A DNA stretch of 64,000 bases from Eubacterium sp. 1001713B170207_170306_E7. Lineage in GTDB: Bacteria; Bacillota; Clostridia; Eubacteriales; Eubacteriaceae. A program made the position numbers and the translations under genes. The notes beneath the pieces were generated by a model. That model saw only the letters and a program-made list of their open reading frames with translations, ran no database searches and was not told where the DNA came from. The stretch covers positions 62,001 to 126,000 of the forward strand of contig NZ_JADMVE010000001.1 in assembly GCF_015547515.1 (NCBI RefSeq), read 5' to 3'. Below are positions 44,003 to 54,181 of this stretch, one piece after another (the stretch's first letter is position 1; each line of letters opens with the position of its first letter).

Positions 44003-44030
44003 TTGCAATAATGTATTTTCGTGTTAAAAT
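44003..44030 (+). promoter_or_regulatory. Promoter of the small membrane protein/glyA unit
   Basis: TTGCAA, 16 bp, TAAAAT, about 70 bp before the first start codon. Confidence 0.5.
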
Positions 44031-44102
44031 AGTATGTAATTGATTTGCAGACGGTAGTCTTTATATTGAGGACAAATCCGATTGGCAAACTTAGGAGAAA
44101 AT

Positions 44103-44303
44103 ATGAATACCTTTATGAATAGCCTGGCCAGTACGGCCTGGACCATTGTTCCGATCATCTTAATTCTGTTTTTGATGGCCGGAATTATGTTTGTTTTTTA
44201 CTTTAAAGCAAAGATGGAAGAAATGATGGCTTATGTTAAGAGTATCGCCATCTCGCTTGAAAAGCTGTCCAACCGGCAAAATGATAACCAATATTTTAAA
44301 TAA
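44103..44303 (+). CDS. Small single-span membrane protein of unknown function
   Basis: 66 residues from ATG 44103 (AGGAG close upstream; an in-frame TTG at 44082 is less likely). One transmembrane helix about 13-38, then a charged helix that reads like a short coiled coil ([20 protein letters not shown]). Sits 29 bp upstream of glyA and may share its transcript. Confidence 0.6.
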   Translation: MNTFMNSLASTAWTIVPIILILFLMAGIMFVFYFKAKMEEMMAYVKSIAISLEKLSNRQNDNQYFK

Positions 44304-44332
44304 ACAGAAAAAGAGCGTATGTGGAGGAAAAA

Positions 44333-45562
44333 ATGAATTTTGAACATGTGAAAAGAGAAGACCCGGAAATTTATGAGTTTATGGAAAAAGAGCTCAGACG
44401 GCAGCAGAGCCATATTGAGCTTATCGCTTCCGAGAACTTTGTTTCAGAGGCAGTGATGGAGGCCATGGGCAGCCATCTGACGAATAAATACGCCGAGGGT
44501 GTCCCCGGTGCGCGCTATTATGGCGGCTGTGTGTTTGTTGATGAGGTAGAGCGGATCGCAAGAGAGCGTGCGAAAGCGCTGTTTGGAGCCGACCATGCCA
44601 ATGTCCAGCCTCATTCCGGAGCGCAGGCCAATACGGCAGTGTATTTTGCTGTGCTGGAGCCCGGCGATCTGGTATTAGGGATGCGACTGGATCAGGGAGG
44701 ACATTTGACCCACGGCAGCAAAGTAAACCTTTCAGGAAAATACTTTAATTTTATATCCTATGGTGTCAGCCCAGATTCTGAAACCATTGACTACGAAGAG
44801 CTGGAACGGCTGATTGTCGAGAAAAAGCCTAAGCTGGTAGTAGTAGGCGCCAGCGCTTATCCGAGAGCCATTGATTTTGAGCGCATCTCAAAGGTCTGCA
44901 AAGCCAATGATGCCTTGATGATGGTCGACATGGCCCATATCGCTGGCCTCGTGGCAGCTGGCCTGCACCAGAACCCAGTGCCTTATGCCGATTTTGTCAC
45001 CACCACCACTCATAAAACGTTGCGCGGTCCACGAGGCGGCCTTATCCTGTGTAAGGAAGCCTTTGCGGAAAAAATTGACAAGGCCGTATTCCCCGGTATT
45101 CAGGGGGGACCGTTGATGCATATTATCGCCGGAAAGGCAGTGGCTTTCAAAGAAGCTGCCAGTCCGGAATTTACAGAATACCAGAAACAGATCATTAAGA
45201 ACGCCAAAGCATTGTGTGACGCACTTACCGACAAGGGCTTCCGGATTGTGTCCGGCGGTACCGACAACCACCTGATGCTGGTGGACGTCAGCGCTGTTGG
45301 CCTGACTGGTAAAGAGGCTGATGATATTCTGGGCAGTGTCAACATCACGGCCAACAAAAACGCTATTCCCTACGACAAGCAAAAGCCGACTGTCACAAGT
45401 GGTGTACGCGTGGGGACGCCGGCGGTTACCACCCGCGGTATGAAGGAAGAGGATATGTCCGTCATCGCAGACGCCTTTGAAGCGGCGCTGATCAAAAAAG
45501 ACCTGGAGCTGGCAAAAGAAAAGGTAGCCTACCTGACCAAGAAATATCCTTTGTATGAATAA
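44333..45562 (+). CDS. glyA: Serine hydroxymethyltransferase
   Basis: PLP enzyme that converts serine and tetrahydrofolate to glycine and methylene-THF, feeding the one-carbon pool that acetogens also use in the methyl branch. 409 residues from ATG 44333 (GGAGG upstream). Signature: [14 protein letters not shown] with the PLP-binding lysine, preceded by [10 protein letters not shown]. Followed by a terminator. Confidence 0.96.
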   Translation: MNFEHVKREDPEIYEFMEKELRRQQSHIELIASENFVSEAVMEAMGSHLTNKYAEGVPGARYYGGCVFVDEVERIARERAKALFGADHANVQPHSGAQANTAVYFAVLEPGDLVLGMRLDQGGHLTHGSKVNLSGKYFNFISYGVSPDSETIDYEELERLIVEKKPKLVVVGASAYPRAIDFERISKVCKANDALMMVDMAHIAGLVAAGLHQNPVPYADFVTTTTHKTLRGPRGGLILCKEAFAEKIDKAVFPGIQGGPLMHIIAGKAVAFKEAASPEFTEYQKQIIKNAKALCDALTDKGFRIVSGGTDNHLMLVDVSAVGLTGKEADDILGSVNITANKNAIPYDKQKPTVTSGVRVGTPAVTTRGMKEEDMSVIADAFEAALIKKDLELAKEKVAYLTKKYPLYE

Positions 45563-45576
45563 AAGAGAATTTGTTA

Positions 45577-45603
45577 AGATGCTGTCCATCAGCATCTTTT
45601 TTT
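45577..45603 (+). terminator. glyA terminator
   Basis: GATGCTG/CAGCATC stem with 5-nt loop and seven T residues. Confidence 0.85.
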
Positions 45604-45643
45604 GTTATAATGGTCTGAGTATGACTAAGGAGTGATTCTCGGG

Positions 45644-47662
45644 ATGAAGGAAATAATACAGAAGATTGATGAGGTTTATAAGCGTTACGATTATGTAGAG
45701 AATAAGGGCGAGCTGCTGCTTTTTCTCATCAAAATACTGACTCTGAAGTTTTTGGTAGACAATGGCCGCGTGGTCTTAGACCGAAAGAACGCCCAAAAGC
45801 TGCGAACAGACTTTACTGTCGGCGGCATCATGCGGGTATGGAGCCACGGAACCTCAAATGCCCATCGCTGGACCGATGAGAAAAAGCTGACCCTCAGCGG
45901 CCTGATCTGGGAAGATGTAAAACGTTTTATCGAGGATACTGACAGCTTTGAAAATAAAAACGCCAGTGTCATCGGCGAGCTGTATGAGGAGTGTCTGCAC
46001 CGGAGCCATAAAAAAAGCCAGGGAATCTTCTACACGCCGGATGTTCTGGCAGAATACATGGTCTCGCTGTGTGTGAGTGTTGTGAAAAAGGAAAAAATTC
46101 TGGACCCGGCCTGCGGCAGCGGGTCGCTGCTCAACGCTGCCTATGATTATATTCTGAGAAACACTAAAGACCTGGAAAAGGAGACTGTACATAAGCGGTT
46201 GCTTCAAAAATCACTGTGCGGTGTGGACAAGGACCCTCTGGCTGTGCTGGTAACACGGATCACACTGGCGCTGAAGGGGCGGAAATATTGCTATCCCGCA
46301 TGTCTTATAGTGGGGGACTGCCTGGATAAGAGCGCGGCAGTGTTTAAGGACAGCTCCTTTGACGTTGTGATCGGCAACCCGCCCTACGTTGGACACAAGG
46401 AGATTGATTCGGAGTACATGAAGCGCTTAAAGGCCTTTTACAGCGACGTTTATCAGAATAAAGGGGATTTATCCTTTTGCTTTTTTAAACGCGGCTATGA
46501 ACTTCTGAAGGATAAAGGGAGGCTTTTATTTTTAACTTCGCGTTATTTTATGGAGGCTTACAATGCGCGGGCGCTTCGGCAGTTTATCCGCGAACATTTC
46601 ACCATTAAGCGGCTCATTGATTTTAACGGCCTGCGTGTCATAAATGGCATTGGCATTGATCCGGCACTGAGCCTTCTGGTTAAGGGAAGAACGCCTGCGC
46701 GGCACACGGTGCGGGTTTCCCGGTTCTTTGTACAAAAGGGTAAGCTGAGAGAAACACCTGTTTACATCGAAGATCTGGAGAGTGCCCAGCCAAAGCTTCA
46801 CCAGGACTTTGAGACGCGCCAGAGCCAGATGGATGACGGCTTGTGGCGGCTGTACAGCCCCAGGACAAAGGCGGTGGTGGAAAAAATTGAGAAGCGTGCG
46901 CCCTTTACCCTGGAGAATCTGGTGGACAGCTTCCAGGGGATCATCACAGGCAATGACAAGGCCTTTATCTTTGACGACGAGGAGCTGGGTGCGTATAATT
47001 TTGATCCGCGTTTCCTGCATCCCTGGATAAAAAACCGGAATGTGCACGCCTTTGAGATTACCCCTCCGGGTAAAAAAATCCTGTATACGAATGAGATTGA
47101 CGCTATCGAGCAGCACCCCTATGAGGAAGTTTACCTGAAGCAGTTCAGGGAAAAGCTGAGCGGCCGCAGAGAGTGTAAAAGCGGCCGTCTGCCTTGGTAC
47201 GCCATTCAGTGGGGCAGAAACCTCGAATGCTTTATGAAAAAAAAGATTATTTTCCCATACAAGGCAAAGGACAACCGCTTTGCCATTGATGAGAACCGCT
47301 ATTTTTTCAGCGCAGACATCTATGGCCTCACACTGAAAAAACGGCTGTACAGCCAGGTCAATGAGGAATTTCTGGTACTGCTGCTTAACAGCCGGCTATA
47401 CAACTTTTATTTTAAGTCCTTTGCGAAAAAGCTGGGTGTCGATTTGTATGAGTATTATCCCAATACCGTGCTAAAGTTGAAAATTCCAGATGTCAGCATG
47501 GAAATTTCGGACAAATTTAAGGAATTTTATGATAAAATTATAAACTTGACTGAGACTACCCAGAAAAAAGATCGGGAAGCCTTACTTTTGGAGGCTGACC
47601 GCTGGATTTACGGGTATTTTGACATAAACGAAGACGAAATCAACTGGATTGAAAAACAGTAA
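45644..47662 (+). CDS. Solitary N6-adenine DNA methyltransferase (Eco57I/TaqI-like)
   Basis: 672 residues. Helical N-terminal region (about 1-120), then the gamma-class methyltransferase core: QGIFYTP, SAM motif DPACGSGS (about 154-161) and catalytic NPPY (245-248), and a TaqI-like target-recognition region in the C-terminal half (about 400-600). No nuclease motif and no restriction gene on either side. It sits between glyA and rarA, a chromosomal housekeeping setting, so an epigenetic role is plausible. C. difficile CamA is a known orphan adenine methyltransferase of similar size; homology to it is not established here. ATG 45644 has AAGGAG 11 nt upstream. Confidence 0.85.
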   Translation: MKEIIQKIDEVYKRYDYVENKGELLLFLIKILTLKFLVDNGRVVLDRKNAQKLRTDFTVGGIMRVWSHGTSNAHRWTDEKKLTLSGLIWEDVKRFIEDTDSFENKNASVIGELYEECLHRSHKKSQGIFYTPDVLAEYMVSLCVSVVKKEKILDPACGSGSLLNAAYDYILRNTKDLEKETVHKRLLQKSLCGVDKDPLAVLVTRITLALKGRKYCYPACLIVGDCLDKSAAVFKDSSFDVVIGNPPYVGHKEIDSEYMKRLKAFYSDVYQNKGDLSFCFFKRGYELLKDKGRLLFLTSRYFMEAYNARALRQFIREHFTIKRLIDFNGLRVINGIGIDPALSLLVKGRTPARHTVRVSRFFVQKGKLRETPVYIEDLESAQPKLHQDFETRQSQMDDGLWRLYSPRTKAVVEKIEKRAPFTLENLVDSFQGIITGNDKAFIFDDEELGAYNFDPRFLHPWIKNRNVHAFEITPPGKKILYTNEIDAIEQHPYEEVYLKQFREKLSGRRECKSGRLPWYAIQWGRNLECFMKKKIIFPYKAKDNRFAIDENRYFFSADIYGLTLKKRLYSQVNEEFLVLLLNSRLYNFYFKSFAKKLGVDLYEYYPNTVLKLKIPDVSMEISDKFKEFYDKIINLTETTQKKDREALLLEADRWIYGYFDINEDEINWIEKQ

Positions 47663-47693
47663 AAAACAATTGATAGAAACGGGGTGAGGCATC

Positions 47694-49034
47694 GTGCAGG
47701 CATCTTTTTTTGACATGAACTATGAAAACCAGATTGAGGACAACGCACCGCTGTCGGTGCGGATGCGTCCGACCACGCTGGACGAATTTGTCGGACAGTC
47801 CCACATTATTGGAAAAGGCAAGCTGCTTTACCGACTGATTGAGGCGGACAAGCTTTCGTCGGTGGTTTTCTACGGTCCTCCGGGAACCGGCAAGACCACA
47901 TTAGCCAAGATTATAGCCCACCGGACACAGGCTGCTTTTTATGAGCTGAACGCCGTAACCTCCGGAAAAAAAGAAATTACAGAGATTTTAGACAAGGCAA
48001 AGGATAATTTGGGTATCTATAACCGTAAGTCGATTCTTTTCATTGACGAAATCCACCGATTTAATAAGGCACAGCAGGATGCGCTGCTGCCGAGTGTGGA
48101 GGGCGGACTGGTGGTGCTGATCGGCGCGACAACAGAAAACCCTTATTTTGAGATCAACTCACCGCTTCTGTCACGGTCGACGATTTTTGAGTTTAAAACC
48201 CTGACAGACAGCGAGATAAAGGGCCTGCTGCGACGGGCTGTCACCGATAAGAAAAAAGGCTATGGCAGCATGAAGGTTAAGGTGGATGAGGAAGCCTTTG
48301 ATCGCCTGACGGCTGTCTCCAACGGCGATGTGCGGCGTGCCCTCAACGCACTGGAGCTTGGGATTCTGACTAAGGAGAAGGATGACAAGGGTTATATCCA
48401 CATCGATCTTGAAACAGCCCAGGAGTGTATCCAGAAAAAGGCTGTGCAGTATGACAAAAAGGGCGATAACCATTATGATACCATCTCAGCCTTTATCAAA
48501 AGCATCCGGGGCTCGGACCCTGACGCGGCTCTTTACTGGCTGGCTAAAATGCTGGAGGCCGGGGAGGACCCGAAATTTATCGCGAGGCGGATCGTGATTT
48601 CTGCCTCCGAGGACATCGGAAATGCTGAGCCTATGGCGCTGGTGGTAGCTACAGCCGCTGCCCGGGCCGTTGAAATGATCGGACTGCCCGAGGCGCGCAT
48701 TAATCTTGCACAGGCAGTAACCTTTCTCGCCTCTGCGCCCAAGAGCAATGCTTCCTACGCAGGCCTGGACGCCGCGTCATCCGCGGTGAGACACCAGTCC
48801 AATTCAGAGGTTCCGGGGCACCTGAGAGATTCTCATTACCCGGGCAGCGAGAAGCTGGGCAGGGGTTTGAACTACATTTATCCCCACAGCCATCCCGGAA
48901 ACTATTATCCCCAGCAGTATCTGCCGGACGATTTGGCCGGAACGCGTTTTTATGAACCGACAGAAAATGGCTACGAAAAAAAGATTAAGGATCGCCTCGA
49001 GCATCTGAAAAACTGGGATGTAAAGACAAAATAA
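47694..49034 (+). CDS. rarA: Replication-associated recombination AAA+ ATPase RarA
   Basis: 446 residues, GTG start. Begins with the family-typical [18 protein letters not shown]; Walker [10 protein letters not shown], Walker B FIDEIHRF, sensor ATTENPY, and the C-terminal tetramerisation region with GLDAAS and SHYPGS. Acts at stalled forks with SSB and RecA. 32 bp after the methyltransferase. Confidence 0.95.
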   Translation: MQASFFDMNYENQIEDNAPLSVRMRPTTLDEFVGQSHIIGKGKLLYRLIEADKLSSVVFYGPPGTGKTTLAKIIAHRTQAAFYELNAVTSGKKEITEILDKAKDNLGIYNRKSILFIDEIHRFNKAQQDALLPSVEGGLVVLIGATTENPYFEINSPLLSRSTIFEFKTLTDSEIKGLLRRAVTDKKKGYGSMKVKVDEEAFDRLTAVSNGDVRRALNALELGILTKEKDDKGYIHIDLETAQECIQKKAVQYDKKGDNHYDTISAFIKSIRGSDPDAALYWLAKMLEAGEDPKFIARRIVISASEDIGNAEPMALVVATAAARAVEMIGLPEARINLAQAVTFLASAPKSNASYAGLDAASSAVRHQSNSEVPGHLRDSHYPGSEKLGRGLNYIYPHSHPGNYYPQQYLPDDLAGTRFYEPTENGYEKKIKDRLEHLKNWDVKTK

Positions 49035-49096
49035 AAATTATCCTATAAAAACCACATAATGAACCACATCAAAATTTAAAAATAAGGAGAAAAAGA

Positions 49097-52015
49097 TTGA
49101 AAATACATGACAACCTGCATGGATTCACCCTTTTGAGGGAAGAAAATATTGAAGAAGTAAACGGCGTAGCCCGGGTTTTTGAACATGATAAAACCGGCGC
49201 CCGTCTGATCTATATATCCAACGACGATGACAACAAGGTATTTCATATCGGGTTTAGAACACCATCGGACAACAGCACCGGTGTGGCCCATATTATGGAG
49301 CATTCTGTCTTGTGCGGCTCCAGGAAATATCCGGTTAAGGAACCCTTTGTAGAGCTGGCCAAGGGGTCTATGAACACCTTTCTAAACGCCATGACCTACC
49401 CTGATAAAACGGTCTATCCCATTGCCAGCACCAACGACAAGGATTTTATGAACCTGATGGACGTTTATCTGGACGCGGTGTTTTATCCAGACATTTATAA
49501 TACGCCGCATATTTTTCACCAGGAAGGCTGGCACTATCATCTTGAGAATAAAGAAGATCCCATTACCTATAACGGCGTGGTCTATAATGAGATGAAGGGC
49601 GTTTACTCAAGCCCCGAGGAGGTGCTGCAGCGTAAAATCTTCCAGACCCTTTACCCGGATTCAATCTATGGTGAGGAGTCCGGCGGTTTCCCGGAAAATA
49701 TTCCGGATCTTACCTTTGAGGATTTTGCCGCATTCCATAAAAAGCTGTACCATCCGTCCAATTCCTATATTTATCTTTACGGTGATGGTAATATGGACGC
49801 TCATCTGAAATATCTGGATGAAGCTTATCTGAGCCAGTTTGACCGGGCGGAGATTGACAGCGAGATTTCTACCCAGGCGCCTTTTGAAGAAATGGCTGTC
49901 GCATCAGACAGCTACCCCATCCCCTCGGACGAGGACCAGAAGAACAAGGATTACCTCTCTTTAAGCTATGTGCTGGAAAACGAGCCGACCTTTGAAGATA
50001 TACTGGCCTTTGACGTTCTGGGGCACATCCTGCTGGGGGCAAACTCCGCGCCGCTCAAAAAAGCGCTCTTAGATCTTAACATTTGTAAAGAGGTGGATTA
50101 CGCTTATTCCAGCTCCATGAAACAGCCCTATTTTTCCATTGTGCTCAAGCATTCAGACGAAAAATATAAGGATATGTTCATCGAAACCGTTGAAAAAACC
50201 TTAGAAGAGCTGGTGAAAAATGGCCTTGACAAGCGCAGCGTGGAAGCCGGTATTAACATCAATGAGTTTATGCTCATCGAAGGCGAGTACGGCTCGTATC
50301 CAAAGGGATTGATGTATGGGCTGGAGATGTTTGACACCTGGCTTTATGGCGGCGATCCGCTGTCACATCTGAAATACCGAGACGCTATTTCCAAGCTCCG
50401 CATGAGCAGCGAAAACCGAGGCTTTGAGGCTTTGATTGCGCGTTACCTGCTGGGCAACCCCCATCAGGCCTTTGTGAGTATTCATCCTGACAGCAGTCTG
50501 GCGGAAAAGAAGGAAAAAGCGCTCAGCGAAAAGCTGGAAACCTATAAGGAATCTTTGTCACCGGACGCATTGGACGCCCTGGTAGCTGATACACAGGCGC
50601 TTCTGGAACGCCAGAATACTGAGGATACACCTGAAGCCCTTGAGAGCATCCCTAAGCTGAGCCTCGACGAAATCAATAAAAAAGCACGTGATGTAGTGCT
50701 TTATGAAGAAGAATTCAAGGGACACAAGCTGCTTTACCATCCGGGCTACACCGGTGGTATCGCTTATGTCAAGTTCTACTTTGACACGCACACGATCCCC
50801 CAGGAAGACTTGAAATACCTGTCTCTGGTCAATAAAATTATCGGTCGGGTCAGCACAGAGGATTATGACTACGAACGCCTGAACCAGGAAATTGAGATCA
50901 GCACAGGCGGGATATCATCAAGCGTGGAAACCTATGACAATATCAAGGAAAGCGGACGCTATGAGAGCAAGTTCGTGATCAAAGGTAAGGCCGTAGGCGC
51001 CAATGTCAAACGGCTGCTGGAGCTTATCGAATCCACGATTTTACGAAGCCGTTTTGACGAGCGCCACCTGATTGAGGACATTGTTGGTGAAATCCGTATG
51101 AACAAGGAAAACCATTTCCTGATGGGCGGGCATACCGTCAGCGTACAGCGACTGCAGTCCTATTATTCCCAGTCTGCCAGAATGTTTGAGGAGCTTGGGG
51201 GCGTTGAGTTTTACCAGTTCCTGGCCGATCTCGACGATCATTTTGATGACCGCTGGGAAACATTGTCTGCCAAGCTAAAGGAAGTGGCGAGTACGATCTT
51301 TAACAAAAAAGGTCTGATCATCAGCATTACCGGCGACGAGGATTTGAAGGCGTCCGTTCTTGAAGCAGTGGATGGCTTTTTAAAAGACCTGCCAGACGGG
51401 AACCTGCCAACCCACCGCTACCATTTCGATCTGGAGGTCAGGGACGAGGGCTTTATGACCGCAGCTAAAATCCAGTATGTTTCCAAGGGCTTTAACATCA
51501 GAGAACTGGGCTATCGATATAATGGCAGTATGCTGGTGCTTAAGTCGATTCTGGCTATGGACTACCTCTGGAACCGCATCCGCGTCCAGGGCGGTGCCTA
51601 CGGCGCGCAATTTGGTATCAACCGGGCGGGTGAGCTTTACTTTGCCTCTTTCCGAGACCCCAATCTGTCTAAAACGCTGAACGCCTATAACGAAGCCTTT
51701 GAATATGTTGAAAACCTGGATGTTTCCAGACGTGAAATGGAAAAATACATTATCGGGACCATCAGCAGCAAGGATGTACCGTTATCGACAGCGCTGAAAG
51801 CAGACGCGGCAGATACCATGTACTTTAACAAGACCACCCAGGCGGACCTCCAGAAGGAAAGAGATGAAATTCTCGGTACAACGAATGATAGCCTGCGCAA
51901 AACAGCGGGTATGATACGTGAAGCCATGGATAAAAATGTGCTCTGTGTCATCGGAAGTGAGGAAGCAGTGCGTGCAGCGAAGGATGAATTTAAAGAAATA
52001 AAATACATTAAGTAA
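49097..52015 (+). CDS. M16C insulinase-family metallopeptidase
   Basis: 972 residues, TTG start with AAGGAG upstream. The inverted zinc motif HIMEH (HxxEH, about residues 60-64) followed by the downstream glutamate region places it with the presequence-protease (PreP/Cym1) type of four-domain M16 peptidases; the second half is the inactive-like partner. Degrades peptides in the cytoplasm. 15 bp before the carboxypeptidase gene. Confidence 0.92.
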   Translation: MKIHDNLHGFTLLREENIEEVNGVARVFEHDKTGARLIYISNDDDNKVFHIGFRTPSDNSTGVAHIMEHSVLCGSRKYPVKEPFVELAKGSMNTFLNAMTYPDKTVYPIASTNDKDFMNLMDVYLDAVFYPDIYNTPHIFHQEGWHYHLENKEDPITYNGVVYNEMKGVYSSPEEVLQRKIFQTLYPDSIYGEESGGFPENIPDLTFEDFAAFHKKLYHPSNSYIYLYGDGNMDAHLKYLDEAYLSQFDRAEIDSEISTQAPFEEMAVASDSYPIPSDEDQKNKDYLSLSYVLENEPTFEDILAFDVLGHILLGANSAPLKKALLDLNICKEVDYAYSSSMKQPYFSIVLKHSDEKYKDMFIETVEKTLEELVKNGLDKRSVEAGININEFMLIEGEYGSYPKGLMYGLEMFDTWLYGGDPLSHLKYRDAISKLRMSSENRGFEALIARYLLGNPHQAFVSIHPDSSLAEKKEKALSEKLETYKESLSPDALDALVADTQALLERQNTEDTPEALESIPKLSLDEINKKARDVVLYEEEFKGHKLLYHPGYTGGIAYVKFYFDTHTIPQEDLKYLSLVNKIIGRVSTEDYDYERLNQEIEISTGGISSSVETYDNIKESGRYESKFVIKGKAVGANVKRLLELIESTILRSRFDERHLIEDIVGEIRMNKENHFLMGGHTVSVQRLQSYYSQSARMFEELGGVEFYQFLADLDDHFDDRWETLSAKLKEVASTIFNKKGLIISITGDEDLKASVLEAVDGFLKDLPDGNLPTHRYHFDLEVRDEGFMTAAKIQYVSKGFNIRELGYRYNGSMLVLKSILAMDYLWNRIRVQGGAYGAQFGINRAGELYFASFRDPNLSKTLNAYNEAFEYVENLDVSRREMEKYIIGTISSKDVPLSTALKADAADTMYFNKTTQADLQKERDEILGTTNDSLRKTAGMIREAMDKNVLCVIGSEEAVRAAKDEFKEIKYIK

Positions 52016-52029
52016 TTTGGCGGGGATCA

Positions 52030-53676
52030 ATGAAAAGGAAAATTATTTCAGTTTTAGGAGCTTTACTGCTGGTGTTTGGAACCTTTGGCAGCAATGTCTG
52101 GGCGGCGATGCCGTCCTTTGGTCCAGATGAGGGAGTGGTTGTCTTTGAGGTAAACAGCGGTGATATTCTGGTGGAACAAAACGCAGATGAACGCTATTAT
52201 CCGGCGAGCACAACCAAACTGATGACGGCCTTAACGGCGCTCGACTATGTGGGGTCCAGCCTGAATGATAAGGTAACAGTGGGCGATGAGGTCAAGCTTA
52301 TTGGCTATGAAAGCAGTGTAGCCCACCTGGAGGTTGGGGAAATCTATACCTGGGAACAGCTGCTGTACGCACTGCTTTTGCCGTCGGGCAACGATGCGGC
52401 CAACGTAATTGCAGCTAATATCGGCAGAAAGATCGGCGGAAATGAAAAAATGGACTACAATCAGGCCATGACGGTTTTTGTAGATCAGATGAACGCCAAG
52501 GCCCAGCAGATGGGGCTTAAGAATACTCATTTTAAAAATGCCCACGGTCTCCATGATCCAGATCACTATACCACGCCGGCTGATATGGCAGTGATCGGAA
52601 GGGCAGCCTTCTCCAATTCGACCATCTCAAAGGTGGAGGGGACTAAGATATATGAAATGACCACCAACCGAGGCGAGCAGCAGAAGTGGAAAAATACCGA
52701 CATGCTTCTCTATAAGGACGCTGCCGATTACGGTGGTACCATCGAGGAGGGGAGGACTGACAATCCCTACTATAACACCAAGGCAAGGGGCGGCAAAACT
52801 GGCAACACCGACGAAGCCGGCCGATGTTTTGTTTACAATGCCGAGGACGGTGATGCGAAAATAGTTGGGGTCATCATGAAGGGGGACGAAAAAGGGATTT
52901 TTACCGAGGCCAGCAATACCATCAATGCCGCTTTTGATGACAACCGCCTGTTGGACTGGACCGATGATTCCGGCCACTATAAGGACTTTACAGTAATCAA
53001 TTCTCACTACAAGGACGGCAAGAACCTGTCGGTTAAGACGAAGGAAGCCTACAGTTCCATGATCCCCAAGGGACAGGAGGACCAGTATACCGCGAAGGTT
53101 TCCTGGGATACCAGCCTTCTGGCAGACACGGACAAGGGTTTAAAAGTTGTCGGGAATATCGAGCCTGACGCACAGGTTGGTACGTTGACCATCTATGAGG
53201 GTACCGACTCGGTGAAATCAACGCCGCTGTATGCCCAGAACCAGATCCGCCCCAGAAATTTTTGGGATTATCTGAGAATAGCCGCCTTTATCGGCATTCC
53301 ACTGCTGATCATTCTGTTTGTTTTTTTCCGCTTTTACGTTTACCGCAAGCGGAAGATCATGCGGGAAAAACAGGCGCGCGCCAGAAGAAGAGCTAAGCGC
53401 AAGCTCTACGAGTCTCAGGGCTATACCGGATCAGGTACACCCTCCCGAAGGACGACCACCGGAGAGCCGCCGCGCAGGCCCCAGCAGAAACGCCCTTCGG
53501 ACAGTACGCGTAAAAGAAAGCCTTCAGGCTCTGGCACACCAGGAAGGCCTGTAGAGCGCAATGCCACGGCGCGGCCCGTACAAAAGAAAAAAAGACCATC
53601 CTCAGGGCCTTCGGGCAGCCGCCCGCAGCAGGGCCAGCGCACCAGTTCGCGCTCAACTGGTACGAAGAAACGCTAA
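52030..53676 (+). CDS. DacF-like D-alanyl-D-alanine carboxypeptidase with basic cytoplasmic tail
   Basis: 548 residues. Signal peptide 1-25; penicillin-binding transpeptidase fold with S60-TTK63, S119-G-N and K256-T-G motifs; C-terminal PBP5-type domain; then a transmembrane helix (about 412-434) and a cytoplasmic tail of about 115 residues very rich in Arg, Lys, Pro, Ser and Gly. Trims pentapeptides to tetrapeptides in peptidoglycan. The tail is much longer and more basic than in typical DacF and may bind nucleic acid, phospholipid or a division partner. Confidence 0.88.
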   Translation: MKRKIISVLGALLLVFGTFGSNVWAAMPSFGPDEGVVVFEVNSGDILVEQNADERYYPASTTKLMTALTALDYVGSSLNDKVTVGDEVKLIGYESSVAHLEVGEIYTWEQLLYALLLPSGNDAANVIAANIGRKIGGNEKMDYNQAMTVFVDQMNAKAQQMGLKNTHFKNAHGLHDPDHYTTPADMAVIGRAAFSNSTISKVEGTKIYEMTTNRGEQQKWKNTDMLLYKDAADYGGTIEEGRTDNPYYNTKARGGKTGNTDEAGRCFVYNAEDGDAKIVGVIMKGDEKGIFTEASNTINAAFDDNRLLDWTDDSGHYKDFTVINSHYKDGKNLSVKTKEAYSSMIPKGQEDQYTAKVSWDTSLLADTDKGLKVVGNIEPDAQVGTLTIYEGTDSVKSTPLYAQNQIRPRNFWDYLRIAAFIGIPLLIILFVFFRFYVYRKRKIMREKQARARRRAKRKLYESQGYTGSGTPSRRTTTGEPPRRPQQKRPSDSTRKRKPSGSGTPGRPVERNATARPVQKKKRPSSGPSGSRPQQGQRTSSRSTGTKKR

Positions 53677-53690
53677 AACTGAATAAATCA

Positions 53691-53727
53691 CATAAAGCCC
53701 CGGACAAGAGCTGTCCGGGGCTTTATG
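53691..53727. terminator. Bidirectional hairpin between carboxypeptidase and MaoC genes
   Basis: Perfect 16-bp stem CATAAAGCCCCGGACA with AGAGC loop. Few T residues follow, so pausing rather than clean release is possible. Confidence 0.7.
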
Positions 53728-53733
53728 TATGCT

Positions 53734-54159
53734 TCAGGCACTGTGGAGGGGAGGACGGACTGTAGCGATTCCCTCAATGACGACCTCGCCGTGCTGGTTT
53801 TTGCAGACTGTTTGCATTTTGACAATGTTCTTCTGCATCAGGATTTCCTGAACCTCAACCTCTGCGGTGATAGTATCATTAAAGTACACAGGTCTGGTAA
53901 ATTTGAGTTCCTGGCCCATATAAATGGTTCCAGGACCGGGCAGCCACACTCCGAGGACGGCTGAGATCAGACCGCTGGTCAAGATGCCGTGAGCGATACG
54001 CTTTTTGAAGGGGGTATCCGCAGCTGCCTGAGCGTTGAGATGGGCAGGGTTGATGTCTCCGGTGATGCCGGAGAAAAGGTAAACGTCGGTTTCGGTAATG
54101 GTTTTTGTGTAAGCGGCTTTGTCGCCGATCTTTAAGGTATCAATAGAATGACTGTTCAT
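53734..54159 (-). CDS. MaoC-like (R)-specific enoyl-CoA hydratase
   Basis: 141 residues, one hot-dog fold. The hydratase dyad sits in the motif GDINPAH (D35, H40), as in PhaJ-type (R)-enoyl-CoA hydratases. Hydrates crotonyl-CoA or related enoyl-CoA. Lies 22 bp downstream of the CoA-transferase gene on the same strand; together they suggest activation and hydration of a short-chain acyl group. Confidence 0.88.
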   Translation of the reverse strand: MNSHSIDTLKIGDKAAYTKTITETDVYLFSGITGDINPAHLNAQAAADTPFKKRIAHGILTSGLISAVLGVWLPGPGTIYMGQELKFTRPVYFNDTITAEVEVQEILMQKNIVKMQTVCKNQHGEVVIEGIATVRPPLHSA

Positions 54160-54181
54160 GGTAAGGCTCCTTTGTCTTTAT

